DNA of 64,000 nt. Source: Aaosphaeria pasadenensis (lineage: Eukaryota; Ascomycota; Dothideomycetes; Pleosporales). The translations under genes and the position numbers were made by a program. Shown here in pieces: positions 1 to 10,798 of the stretch; position 1 is the stretch's first letter, and each line of letters opens with the position of its first letter. The notes under the pieces were generated by a model that ran no database searches, had not been told where the DNA came from, and saw nothing but the letters and a program-made list of their open reading frames with translations. The stretch spans positions 372,001 through 436,000 of the forward strand of contig JAKLMB010000006.1 of the NCBI GenBank assembly GCA_022813625.1. Direction: 5' to 3'.

Positions 1-874
1 GCTGCAGGAGGAGCTTCGAACCTTGTCACCACCCATCGCACTCTCCTCTGCGCCGAAGCTGCCTGACCCAAAGGTCCTGGACGCGCTTCCACTGCTCCAT
101 GCGGTGACATGGGAGACGCTGCGTCTGCACTCCGCAATTCCAGGGCCGCAACCAAGATTCACGCCGCCGCAGGGCGCCCGTCTCGGTCCGGCTGAACTGA
201 ACTACTATGTCCCTGGCAACGTGAGGGTGAGCGCGAGTGCAGGCCTCCTGCATCTGAACGAGGATGTATATGATCACGCGGAGGAATGGAGGCCGCAGAG
301 GTGGCTGGAGGAAGTGAGCGAGGAGAAGAGGAAGGACATGGAGAGCCGTTGGTTCTGGGCCTTTGGAAGGTTAGTCGAATATCATTATTACTATAGCAGC
401 CTGGACACCCCCTTCCCCACTCCCCTGGCTGTGAGAGACACAATGAACGGCGGAAGTTATAGAAGCTAACATATACAATTCGCAGCGGTGGTCGAATGTG
501 CGTGGGTAGTCATTTGGCTGTTTACCGTAAGTTTCAAAAAGTCTCATATGTTGTTCCCGTCTTGAGCCGACGTTTGATTCTCTTTCAGCCTGTTGTGCAG
601 GATAAGAAAGCAGCATCAACATCACCAGCTCGATCACCTCATCCCTTTCATCTATGATTGCTAATTCGATGCGATGCGGATGATATTGCCGTAAGCCAGT
701 CACTAACGTGTTAGCGCGCGAACAGAAATGAAGTACATCATAGCCGCACTGTACAGCAACTATACCACCATCATTGTCGATGACACAGGCATCGAGCAGA
801 GTGATTCGTACACTGCTCCACCCAAGAGTGACAAGTTCCTGGTAAAGTTAGTAGAACATGTGAAGACCGGGTAA
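1..874 (+). CDS. Cytochrome P450, 3' part (truncated by window edge)
   Basis: C-terminal part of a fungal cytochrome P450, a heme-thiolate monooxygenase. The frame is open from base 2. The ETLR tetrad (ExxR motif of the K helix) and the EEWRPQRW segment (PERF-like region) are visible. The heme-binding loop is created by splicing: WAFG is joined to SGGRMCVGSHLAVY, giving the FxxGxRxCxG signature with its cysteine ligand. My model is exons 1-369, 486-526 and 726-874, with introns 370-485 and 527-725. The last exon reads QMKYIIAALYSNYTT and ends at TAA 872-874. The second intron, about 199 nt, is long for this window and its acceptor is the least certain point. The N-terminal half lies outside the window, so membrane anchor, CYP family and substrate cannot be judged. 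No neighbouring biosynthetic gene is visible on this side. Confidence 0.88.
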
Positions 875-1847
875 ACCATCCCCTCCTTCTCTAGAGCAAC
901 ATCCCTCCCCCCCCCTCCCCGAGCAACTACTGCAACCATGCCGCATCAAGGCTTGATAGCCCGTAAGCTCGCCTTGTCTAAAAGATCCGGGGGAAGGGGA
1001 GATGCCTAACCGGAGAGGGCCAAATTGAAATGTGGACCGGGAAAGCCGGTGTCGGCGGAGGCATGGTGTGCAAGGAAGTTCAGTCACGGTGCTGTTTTGT
1101 CTATCGCCAGACTGTGCCTCTTCCGTTGCCACCCCATCGAGACCTGTGATATTGAACCACGGTTGTGCTCGGTCCTTAGCGGCACGAACGGGAACAAACC
1201 GTGGGGGGGAGGAGTGGATCTAAAGCAGGTCGAGAACACAAGAACAAGAACACACGCGCACACACAGGGAGAGAAAGTGTAACGATGTGTGTGCTACCAG
1301 GCCCCGCTAGGTTTTTGATTCGAAAATGCAAAAAAAAGTTGATATTGTCGCGTAGCCCATTGGTTGGCTGGCAGTGTGTGAGAGCGAATAATCGCTGCTT
1401 TTGACGTAAAGAATTCCCCAATCGACAGTCTGTGATTGATTCGCAAATGTGAAAGGGAAGACCTATGCAACATCACCTGCAACGAGGGAAGTTCTTGGTC
1501 TAACTCTCTTTGCATACCATATCCTCCCTCCATCCCTTGTGAAAAGTCTGTCAAGTCACATCTCTTTGATGCGGTCCCCAAGGAAGGAGACGGAGAGAGA
1601 GAGTCTCTGAGAGCAGCAAGTAAACTTGGCAGTTTTACCCGCTTTTGATACCTACCTCACGTCGAAAGAGGGGTGGTATCATTCATTCATTCAAGGGCAA
1701 ATCACGAAATGGTCCTCAAAGCAATTGCCAGCCAGCAAGGCAAACCTCGACTCGAGATGCCCTTCCTACCTAGATAGTTGCATGCAGGAATATTGGTTTC
1801 TCAGCCCCGTGTGTCCGTAACTATGTGTAGCAGTCAAAGCAGCAAAA

Positions 1848-1878
1848 GCAGGCAAGCAGGCAGGCGGGCAGGCAGGCG
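1848..1878. repeat. CAGG/CAGGCGGG simple repeat
   Basis: Imperfect tetranucleotide run of CAGG units (with CAAG and CGGG variants) in the gene-poor region. A CA/CCCA-rich run follows at about 1977-2010. No coding context. Confidence 0.75.
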
Positions 1879-4385
1879 TTGTGGTCCCACAACGCATGCG
1901 CATAACGAAATGGCCCACATAAACCCGTCGTTCCCTAACATGCACCACAGCACAGCACAGTCCAGTCCTTTCTTTGCACCACACCACACCCACACCCACC
2001 CACCCATACACAAGCACAGCATGATCAAGAACGACCCTTCCGCATGCTGTGATCGCCGTTTCTGGGTTTCGTTGCAGGGCTACGCGTGGAGAGCATTTGA
2101 GCACTGTCTTCTGTGCGGTGCGGCGCACCGAAAGGCAAGGGCTGGCTGGCTGGAATGTATGTACGTGTGTGTGTTTGGTTTCGTGGGACCGCCCAGGAAG
2201 AACGACTCGAAAGATGCACGTACGCTCTACACACACACCCATTTGGATGTGTCTTCTGCGAATTGAATCTGGGTTAATCCACGATGTGGAGACATGCAAT
2301 GGGACCGCGCCTGGCATTTGCATACGCTTAATGGTGCTTTAGATAGTCGAGCATAGCAACGCTCGTAGCAGAACGATTTTCGCGGCTCTACGACTCCTCC
2401 CCTTGACTTAGATAGTTACTCGTAGCGAGAGAGAGTAAGCTTAAAGCCAGGACGGCAGATGCGTTGGCTGAGAAGATCAAAACGATTTCGGGGTCTTGGG
2501 GGCTGGCCACACACAGGAATGAGGGGCCCGGCAAGATAAAGGCAACTTTAGGGTGCGTGAAGACATTGGCTGAGGGCCGAAACGAGCCATATTGTTCGGA
2601 AGCTCCCATTCGTTCGTCGCTGATGCCGTCCTTGAACTAGGCATATCGTCACTGAGGTGACTGATAGCGAAGATGTGTGTGAGATGCGGGCGCTGCTCCA
2701 TGCTCCATGCCTAGTAGGGTTATGGATAGCTGGGAGAGGTGATATGTCGGTTCAAGACACGTCTTCTAGACAACCTTGATAGTGATCGCATGTTTGCCTG
2801 TTCGGCAAATTCTCCGACAGCATCGTTAATGAAATACATCCAGGTGTCGAAGAGTATGATCAGCTAACAAGCTTTATGCTCTATGGTTTCGTTTGTCTCT
2901 CACAGATACTTGCAAGAATGTGCACCCAAAAGCAGCACTACCCTGCTCACCAACTAGACATACTCCTCTCAAGCATGCCCCAAACTGGACGCTGCGACAG
3001 AGCTACTCACAAGCCAGCCATTATCTGCTACCAGAGCTACACCAAGTGGAATGGCGGAGCCAGAGAACCATGTACAGACAAGGGAGCTAATGTGCGCTTG
3101 TTCAAGGCACTCAGTGACCCACCACTGGCTGGCTTCGACCTTCCAAAGCAGACCACGACCGCCAGCCATGTAAGAAAGCCTCTCAGACTGCACTCAGTAG
3201 TACAGAGTACTTAGGACAGCATATCAAAGCGATTTCTGAGAGAGAGACCGCTATATTGCAAGTCAAACGTGCAGAGCCGAAGAATCAGTAGATTGATTGA
3301 CAGCGATATTAATTGAGAACCTTCGTCGTCAGCCAAGCACATTGCAAGTAGCGACTACATGTGCCGTGCTGCGAAGATGGACTATGGCGCCATGCAAGAT
3401 TGGGCATGCGGGCAGTCAAATGTGAGAGTACTCCGCCTTGCACTGACGTTCTGTCGAAGCGGATTAGGTGTCGTCTCGCCTCTTCTCCACGACCACAACA
3501 CAGCCAGGTTCTTCTCTAGCACCGCGCACCAGTTACCCCGGGAGCTTGGCAGAATCGAGAGCAATTGAGGGAATAGCAGCTACCATGGCGGCAGGGAGGG
3601 ACGCATGTCGAAGCTCGGCCGGGTGGGGGGTTTGTCGATTTGGAGGGAGGGTGGAAAGTTGGGTCGCTTGGGCCTGCACCTGCTGGATTGGTTGACGGCA
3701 ATCTACGTTGTCTCAGGTCCACATATGTAGTGGAGCAAGTAAATGCGTAAGAGCGTTCAAAGATGTTGGGTCTTTGATTAAGCCATATAACGGAATGTTG
3801 GAGGATGAATTGCGGCGTGCGGAGCAGCTTAGCAGGGAATATGCAGTAACTTCTGCAGGTACAGCAGCTGGGGCCTGGGAACAGTCGGTGGGGTGGAGAG
3901 TGCGCGAGGGATGGGGACTGTCTAAGGGTTCTTCACGGGCCCGTAGACCGAGGAAGCATTGGGCTGCAGAATGTTGTAACAGGAAGATTGCTGTGACGCG
4001 ATAGAATGGAGTGACGAAGAGGAAGGAGAAGGAGAAAGAAGCGTCGATGGCTGGAAAGTTGATTGCTGACCCGGTCTGAGAGTGCTATTAATGCCAGGGC
4101 CGGGTATATTGCCAATGGGTGGACGGGCAAGGTCAGTCACGATCGCTGACAGGCAGTCAAAACCTGGCTACGAGTACCTTCTCTGTGAGGTTCAGGCACC
4201 AGGGCAACAACTCCAGAACACGAAGTCTCTATATACTGTCATGGTCGAGAGAAATCCTCCAAATGGCGTTGAACATTTGACGAGGCAGACGGGTAGGGCC
4301 AGGAGATGGACCAACCCTGTCTTTCCGAACAACGAACGATGGAACGACCATGTCCTGTCTTCCAGACGCAGCCAAACCTCTTCTG

Positions 4386-5646
4386 TACGGAGTACGATTT
4401 ATGTAAATACAGTGCGGAGTGGTAGTGTATGTGCATACATGTAGAATGCCTGCAGGATCAGAAAGCCACCAAGCTAGGGTCCAGCGTGTCGTCGAGACAG
4501 TGCCGTCTGAAAGCGCTCGCTCAAAAGAAGAAAGGTCTGTGTACTGTACGAGATAGAGATTGAAACTTGTCGGAAGCCAGGCAAATGGCTAAACGCGTAG
4601 CAAATCTGCAAGCAACGGGGATCCCGCATGGGCGTGTTTGGTTAAGTCGTCAGTCGTGACTTAGTAAGGCGGTGGGTGTCTTTTGCTGTGTAACATCGTA
4701 GAATTCTTCGCGCTGTCAGCGCGCGGCCAGAAGTGGAACGTCTCAGCCTCTCTACACAGTACACAGTAACAGCACGACAATAGACGAGCACCATCTCAAG
4801 CGGGGATCAGCATGCGTCCCAAGCGGGCTACCGCGCCATCGTGTACAAACAGCGCCTGCACAGTATTGTGAACAGCTCCTGACCAGTGGGAGCTGTTTGA
4901 AGTTGCCAACCAACGCCACTGTGAGATTCAACGGGCGATCATGGACATGGACATGGACCTGGACAAGGACCTGGGTATGGACTTTGTTCGATGTCCCCAC
5001 TATCGTTGTCACCATTTCACCATCAATCTCAATCATACGTTGTCGTCCTCCACCACATCAATACCACCACATCCACTACTACCTCTTATTAGTCTAGACT
5101 TGACTACTCCGTGCACAGTACGGAGTACGTTATATTATGCGCCTGTTTGCTCTCTCACCGCATTCAGCAACAATATATCCCACTAGACCTGATTATACTT
5201 ACCTGTACTCTATTGCGCACCCTGTGGAGATCCTATAGCATCATCTCTTGCTGTCTCCGTTTTCGGAACTTGCATTCTGCCGTGTGCTCCCTTGCGCTGC
5301 TCTTGGGAACTTGCCTTTGCTTTTGTCTCCGCCTATCCCGCCCTGCCTTGCCCGCCTTCTTAGTCCGCCGGGTACGCAGGCGGGGATCGTTGCTGGCGAC
5401 GGTTTTCGACATCACACAGTTTGTCCTTCTAATACGCCATTCATGTCCCTAGAAGAAAGACCGCATGCGGAACGTCCACACGATAACTAAAGGTCAAGAC
5501 AAAAGCACCTCATTTCTCGACTCCCCGATAGCGAACGCCTGAACAATAGACTGCTGTGTGACGTAGGTAAAGCTAGCTTCTTCATGGGCGTTTTGTAAGT
5601 CGTACTTGATGCTGTCGGACGATAGCAGGTCTTCATGTACGGAGTA
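4386..5646. promoter_or_regulatory. Cluster of TACGGAGTA / TACTCCGT sites
   Basis: TACGGAGTA occurs exactly at 4386-4394, 5119-5127 and 5638-5646. A perfect inverted arm, TACTCCGT at 5105-5112, faces ACGGAGTA at 5120-5127 with a 7-nt spacer. CGG-containing inverted repeats are typical targets of fungal Zn2Cys6 regulators, so these could be binding sites, but the function is inference. Elsewhere in the window I found only one exact copy, inside the RraA-like coding sequence (40524-40532), and I could not scan exhaustively. Confidence 0.4.
4940..4983 (+). repeat. GGACAT-type hexamer repeat
   Basis: Imperfect run of ATGGAC/CTGGAC/AAGGAC hexamers in the gene-poor region. A short frame through it reads MDMDMDLDKD, but it resembles nothing and is probably not coding. 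Confidence 0.7.
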
Positions 5647-6850
5647 ATAGTAGTAGAAAGTGCTCCAGCCCTTTAAAAAGCCCCAAGCACTTCGTAAGCA
5701 ATGCTACATACAACTGGGTGTGAGTCTATGTGTCCACCGCCATGTGCGCAGATGTGCCATGCGTACCACCCCCGTGGCCAGCATCGTGCGGCCGGAATGG
5801 AGTGAAGTAGGTCGACCCCATCGTTCTACGATTTTTATCGTGAATAAGAGTGTTACGGCCCAGAGGAACATGCCTCAAAGTGGGAGGCGGCGTGGATGTT
5901 GCTCAGATATTGGGCGCCAATCGCGAGTTATATACGATGGTCTTTCGAGTAAAGTGGTTGCAATGGCTAAATTCCGATTGCTGTTTGGATGTTTCGCCAG
6001 CCTGTACCTCTACCCTTTTCATCCACCCTGTGTGTCTCCGCAACCTATTGCTTGGAAACCCATGTCCCTTGTAACCAGCGCAGCCCTGGGAAAGCCCTGG
6101 AGGCCCTGGACAACGCCCATACCATCCCCCCGACCCTGGGATTGCCGTTCAATGGGACGCACGACCGAAAGGCTCTATAGGATCCATGCGCTGCCGCAAA
6201 CCGATTCCGCTTGTGCATCAGAAGACGCTTCTCTCTGCATGGGGCCCCTCGCCGTAGTATAATGTGACAGGCGGTTGATTGACTCCGTTCTACTTCAAAA
6301 CAGGCCTTGGCTGGAAGCTCTACCTCCGCCGGGCAAGTGCTTGACATATAGAAGCCTCAATCTGCACTTTGTTTCGGACCCTTCTGGCGTTTCCCATCTT
6401 CCCTGTCCCCGCCCCGCTGTGTAGCTCTCTCCGATTCCAGATGTACGTCAGCGGGCTGGATGAGCTTCCTTACTTGACCGCGTTCCCGGCATTGCGTTGA
6501 CCACACACCATTCTGTCGTTCCCGTCCCATCTCGGCGTAATACCGCTATCACGGCCACTGCCCAGACAGTTGAAGGAGAGAAAGAAGTGGATTGCACTTG
6601 AGCAGGAAGAGGAGCCGAGCGGAGACCGTCACGTCCAAAGGAGAACGAAGATCAAGAGGAACACTACGGACCGAAGGAGAGAGCTAGGCTCAGATTACTT
6701 GTTGTGTTGAGAAGAGGAAGGTTGAAGAGTAGGCGAATTCTCACTGGTTGGAATAAACTTGCACTACTGGCCGCAAACGACCACGACGATTACCGGTGCT
6801 CGTGCACTTAGCTCCTGAAAGTCGGTAACGACGACGTTCTGGGCGGAGAT

Positions 6851-7005
6851 TACTAGAGCTCGCAGCCGTTGAGCACCTGCTTAGACGCGATCGTGGCGAA
6901 CCTGGCGTCGGAGGCTTCCAGTAGCGGCGACAGGCCATAGGACGACTGCGGAGAGGCCGGCGAGCTGTAGCGCTCCTGAAGCAGATCATCCGGTACGCCC
7001 ACTAA
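6851..7005 (-). CDS. Possible exon or decayed coding fragment
   Basis: A GC-rich frame with G/C-ending codons reads VGVPDDLLQERYSSPASPQS and continues to QVLNGCEL and a stop. It is preceded by a TTAG acceptor-like site, so it could be a terminal exon, but no upstream exon or start was found. A second minus-strand frame is open through the same bases, as expected for GC-rich DNA. Reported as doubtful. Confidence 0.15.
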
Positions 7006-7684
7006 GCTTAATACCCTCTGCGCCTGGAGCAGAGCTACTGTCGCTTTCGTCTCTCTATTGTTCACTCTCGATTCTTGAGAAGCAAATTGCTCTGTTCACC
7101 CTCATATTTTCCTTCGACCCGGCAGTCACGCGCCCGGTGCTGCGATTTTTCCAAATTTATTTCTATCCACCTGTTTTCTGTTGGGCCTCACACCACTGCT
7201 GGACATCGTGGAGCGTGGAACCCGAGTTCTGCTTGTGCAATTCTACCATTCCCCGTCGATCAGTGACAAAACCTTGGTTCACCCTGTGGATTGCTTCGGC
7301 CAGCGGCGGGACACAGACATAACTGGAAGATTTGCTATGCAAAGTGGCTGAGAGTGAGTCTGAGGCATCCCGCGTGACAACTGGAAAGTCTGGAAAGCCT
7401 GCAAAGTCCGGGCAGCCTAGCTGGTCTTGATTGGAAGCACGATTGGATTCGAACCTGATCATTGTTCGGGAAGTAGAAAGAAAGTGCGTGTGTCACCGAC
7501 ACTGCGCCCGGATAGGACGACATACTTTGTCGAGGACAGTGACTTGACTGTAAGAGGAATTAAGTGCACATTGATTCCTGGTACGGGTAACGGAGGGGAC
7601 TAAGGCAATCCCCGCTGACGATCCAAGGTTGGGCAGGTTTCAATCAGAGGCAGGTGGGAATTGAGGTGGGAAGTTCCTGATTAG

Positions 7685-7797
7685 GGAGAAAAGAGAGAGT
7701 GAAATTGCAGAGGGAGTGTGTGAGTGCGAAAGTGTGTGTGAGAGAGAGAGAGGAAGGTGTGTGTGAGAGTGCGAGAGAGAGAGGTGGGTGAGTGTGT
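7685..7797 (+). repeat. Purine/GT-rich tract (GAGAGA, GTGTGTGAG)
   Basis: Dense GAGAGA and GTGTGAG repeats. A pyrimidine tract of largely complementary composition follows about 100 nt downstream (7893-7975). For example, GAGAGAGTGA at 7693-7702 is exactly complementary to TCACTCTCTC at 7904-7913, so a transcript through both could fold. Confidence 0.7.
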
Positions 7798-7892
7798 GTA
7801 GCTACAAAGCTTTGTTTCTTGAAGGGACGTTGTGGAGGGTGCAGGTATTGAAGGAGAGGAGCAAAGAGTGAACGTCCGACTTCGTGCTTAGT

Positions 7893-7983
7893 CAGTCAAT
7901 CATTCACTCTCTCTCACTCACTCCATTCATTCACTCACTCTCACTCGCCCAATCATTCATTCACTCGCTCAATCACCGCCAAG
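7893..7983 (+). repeat. Pyrimidine-rich ATTCACTC repeat tract
   Basis: CATTCATTCACTCACTCTC-type repeats typical of fungal core-promoter or leader CT blocks. A good splice donor (AAG|GTAAGA) follows at 7981-7989, which would suit the end of a non-coding leader exon of the velvet gene. No transcript evidence is available here. Confidence 0.55.
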
Positions 7984-8048
7984 GTAAGAAAGAGTCTCTC
8001 TGTGTGTGTACTTCTTTCCTTTTCATCTGGAAAATTACACCACCAAAC

Positions 8049-8113
8049 ACGACACGAAGACACGACGACACGACATCACAGCGACACGGCGACACGGCGA
8101 CACGACGTCACGG
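8049..8113 (+). repeat. CGACA/CGACACGG short tandem repeat
   Basis: Imperfect tandem CGACAC, CGACACGG and CGACGTCA units between the pyrimidine tract and the velvet gene. No coding content recognised. Confidence 0.75.
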
Positions 8114-9088
8114 GGCTCGATAGCAACTTCAACTTCGTTCCAAAAGTCCCAGAGTATCCACATCCGAGGTATCCAATTGTCTAAGGCTCAGGTACCAGAA
8201 CTTCTTCTTCAGTTCACAGCACTCCAGTCCCGGGTCGGCGGAATATTTTATCCCAACATACTTTCAGAACACGATTGCCATTACGCTCGCCACACAATTC
8301 ACCTTGCCACTTCACCGAAAGGTTTCTGCAATCTCGTAGCCGCTGGAGAGAATCATCGACAGCCTAAAACGTCCAAATATCGATATCGATATAGGTAATT
8401 ATTGAGTATTGCCACCAAGTCCACAGGCCATTACGTGCTAGAGTCATTCTTCGGACAGAAAACTAGCCATAACAACACCGGGACACAGCACCGGAACTCA
8501 ATCCTATATATTGACGAACAGACAAAGAATATCTTCATCAAGGGGAAAATGTTGAGCTTATAGGTCAAGGCGTCCATAACCAATAACGGAAAGACAACCC
8601 CCATCTCCGAGAGATTGATCCAAAAGGGGAATAATCAATTGACACATTTTCACTGATTGATCGCTGTGCTGGTTAAGGCCAGGAACCGAACCATACTTTC
8701 AACGACGAAACTGAACGTACGCATGACACTTTTCAAGATCTCTCATCATTGGCTAATCAACGCTGGCAGTGACTCTTCGCGCCCGAGGTTTTTCGAACCG
8801 CTGGATTTCAGATATATTAGACCGACCACCCTGCCCCATACTCACAAAAATAACCCCTTCCCCCTTCCTAGCATCGCAACTTCTCAATCTCCAACATCAA
8901 CCTGTGGTTTGAACCACTACCCCACGTTCCATCTGATCGGCCTCTTGCCTATAGAGCGTCCAGATCGAACCATCGGTACCATATCATAGTACCTTTCCAA
9001 CCAGTACCATCCCAACAACATCCAGCCCCATCTATCAACATCCAATCAACATCCAATCAATATCATCAACATCATCAACATCATCGAT

Positions 9089-10309
9089 ATGTTCTCTCAG
9101 CAAGCAACCTACTACCAGCAGGCTGCAGCCACAATGCCAATGGCAACATCTGCAGCCGGATCGGCAACCGTTGCTATGCCTCATCACTTCCGCAAGGAAG
9201 ATGTCTTCCTGAACATTCGCCAAGAACCCAGGGAGGCATTGATGACCACTGCTGGAAAGGAGAAGGCACGAAAGCCAGTGGATCCACCGCCCATCATACA
9301 ACTCACCATCAAAGAACAGACAGATCCACCCCGCCACTACCTTCAAAGCCCGTATCTGTTCATGTGCGCAAGCTTATGGGAAGCAGAAAGGGATCAAGCA
9401 TACGACACCGCGACCAGCTCGCTGTCAGGCTCACTGGTCTCTTCATTGCATCGTCTCAAGGATACGGACAATAAGGACGGTGCATTCTTCGTGTTTGGTG
9501 ACATTTCCGTCAAGGTCCAAGGCAATTTTCGATTGCATTTCAGTCTCTTCGATTTGCATAAAGAGACCCACGAGGTGCAATACCTTGGCTCAATCACTTC
9601 CGAACCGTTCAAGGTACTACTTCAGAAGGACTTCAAAGGCATGGACGAGTCAACCTATCTGTCTCGTGCGTTCTCTGATCAGGGTGTACGGTTAAGGCTT
9701 CGGAAAGAGCCCAGAGCTACCATGGGCAATAAGCGAAGCTTTGCATATGCTATGGGCACACCACCCTCAAATCCTCCCATTCAACCTAATCACTATGGTG
9801 GTTACGACGACCATGTGAGCAAAAGGCATCGCATCGGGGATCAGAACGACTACGCCAATGCATTTTCCACAAGCAATGGATTCCCCACAAGCAATACATT
9901 TGCTACAACCAGTGCATTTCCCACGACCAATGCATATGCCACAACGAGTACATTTCCCACGGCCAATGCATATGTAACAACCAGTGCATTTCCCACGACC
10001 AATGCATATGCTACAAGCTACCCGGCACAGACTCCAAGCCTGCCTGCGCCTTACAACATGCGTCAATCCTATCCGAACTATGTCGCTATGGCTGGATCAC
10101 CATATCAGTTCCGCCAGAACATCAGCTCAAACGATGCGCTTCTTCAGGCTTCTGCCAGTATGGGTCTTTCTAGTGCGCTGACTAGTGCGCTCACTGAGTC
10201 CATCATCCCAGACCCATTGCAAACACCACCGCAGCAATCACAGCAACAACACCAGCAACACCCACAGCAAGGGTTTTCGAACATGTACACAGCATACAAT
10301 TACTCATGA
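9089..10309 (+). CDS. Velvet-domain developmental regulator (VosA/VelC class)
   Basis: Intronless 406-residue protein with a velvet domain at about residues 35-215. Diagnostic segments are RKPVDPPPIIQL, YLQSPYLFMCASL, LVSSLHRLKD, GAFFVFGDISVKVQG and SDQGVRLRLRKEPR. Velvet proteins are fungal nuclear DNA-binding regulators with an NF-kB-like fold that couple spore development, light response and secondary metabolism, usually as hetero-complexes. The amino-terminal placement of the domain and the long low-complexity tail resemble VosA, while the HRLKD/FVFGD core also resembles VelC, so I do not assign a name. A basic KRHR cluster lies near residue 245. The tail holds three 12-residue repeats and ends in a Gln-rich stretch. 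The ATG at 9089 precedes the conserved IRQEP segment and follows a CAAC-rich leader. More than 8 kb upstream and 5 kb downstream lack genes. Confidence 0.93.
   Translation: MFSQQATYYQQAAATMPMATSAAGSATVAMPHHFRKEDVFLNIRQEPREALMTTAGKEKARKPVDPPPIIQLTIKEQTDPPRHYLQSPYLFMCASLWEAERDQAYDTATSSLSGSLVSSLHRLKDTDNKDGAFFVFGDISVKVQGNFRLHFSLFDLHKETHEVQYLGSITSEPFKVLLQKDFKGMDESTYLSRAFSDQGVRLRLRKEPRATMGNKRSFAYAMGTPPSNPPIQPNHYGGYDDHVSKRHRIGDQNDYANAFSTSNGFPTSNTFATTSAFPTTNAYATTSTFPTANAYVTTSAFPTTNAYATSYPAQTPSLPAPYNMRQSYPNYVAMAGSPYQFRQNISSNDALLQASASMGLSSALTSALTESIIPDPLQTPPQQSQQQHQQHPQQGFSNMYTAYNYS
9905..10012 (+). repeat. 36-nt in-frame minisatellite in the velvet gene tail
   Basis: Three consecutive 36-nt units (9905-9940, 9941-9976, 9977-10012) encode TTSAFPTTNAYA, TTSTFPTANAYV and TTSAFPTTNAYA. 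Degenerate half-units precede them. The unit keeps the frame, so copy-number change would lengthen or shorten the tail without breaking the protein. Confidence 0.9.
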
Positions 10310-10792
10310 CGTGGCGCAACGTCACCCACTGAGGCTGAGAATGAACAGTCTCAGGTCGCGTCTTTCGAGGAAACCAGGCCTCTCGCAGCGTCTAGTCCTT
10401 GACCTCCGATCAGCTGCAGGGCTTTTGCGGTGGTCTCTGCAGTATGTTTGCATTATATCCACGAGCTAATTTGTTGTCCTCTCCTCTGCGGCTCAAGCTC
10501 GATCTCTTCTTTCGAGACATTGGTTGCCCCTGGCGGCACCGAGCCTCTGTATGAGGTCAAGGGCGTACCTGCAAGCTCTTTTGGCATTTTGTGTTGTTAC
10601 TGTTGATTCTCAAGGAAGCTGCATCTGTGCGCTCTTTGAAGAGTTTTAGATCTTGCTTGAAGGCGCAACACACGCTCCTCTGCTTGCGCTTCCGCGCGGA
10701 GGTAACATCGTGCCTGTGTCCGTACCCGTGTACTCCCATACCCCAGTTCTCCATTGTTGCCCGTAGTTATTCCTTTGTAATATTAGTTATCT

Positions 10793-10798
10793 AATAAA
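10793..10798 (+). terminator. AATAAA polyadenylation-like signal
   Basis: Canonical AATAAA 484 nt beyond the velvet stop codon, following a T-rich stretch. It is the first clear signal in that direction, but fungal poly(A) signals are loose and no transcript end is known. Confidence 0.3.

Larger units (their letters stand above)
875..9088. other. 8.2-kb gene-poor region upstream of the velvet gene
   Basis: I find no gene I can support here on either strand. Open frames reach at most about 200 codons and resemble no family I know. The stretch holds several simple repeats, a cluster of TACGGAGTA sites (4386-5646), complementary purine-rich and pyrimidine-rich tracts (7685-7975) and a CAAC/ATCAAC-rich leader directly before the velvet start codon. 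A consensus-like donor (AAG|GTAAGA, 7981-7989) follows the pyrimidine tract, so a 5'-UTR intron is possible. The simplest reading is an extended promoter and leader of the downstream developmental regulator; unrecognised non-coding RNAs or decayed elements cannot be excluded. Confidence 0.6.

Noticed and set aside
1..874. Start of a secondary-metabolite cluster around the P450
   Set aside because: No synthase, tailoring enzyme or transporter follows on the visible side; the other side is outside the window.
1766..2323. 185-codon minus-strand open frame
   Set aside because: It runs through CAGG, CA and CCCA simple repeats, has Cys/His/Arg-heavy composition typical of repeat read-through, and resembles no family.
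5660..6262. 200-codon plus-strand open frame
   Set aside because: The longest frame in the gene desert, but no domain, signal peptide or codon pattern supports it, and overlapping frames are equally open.
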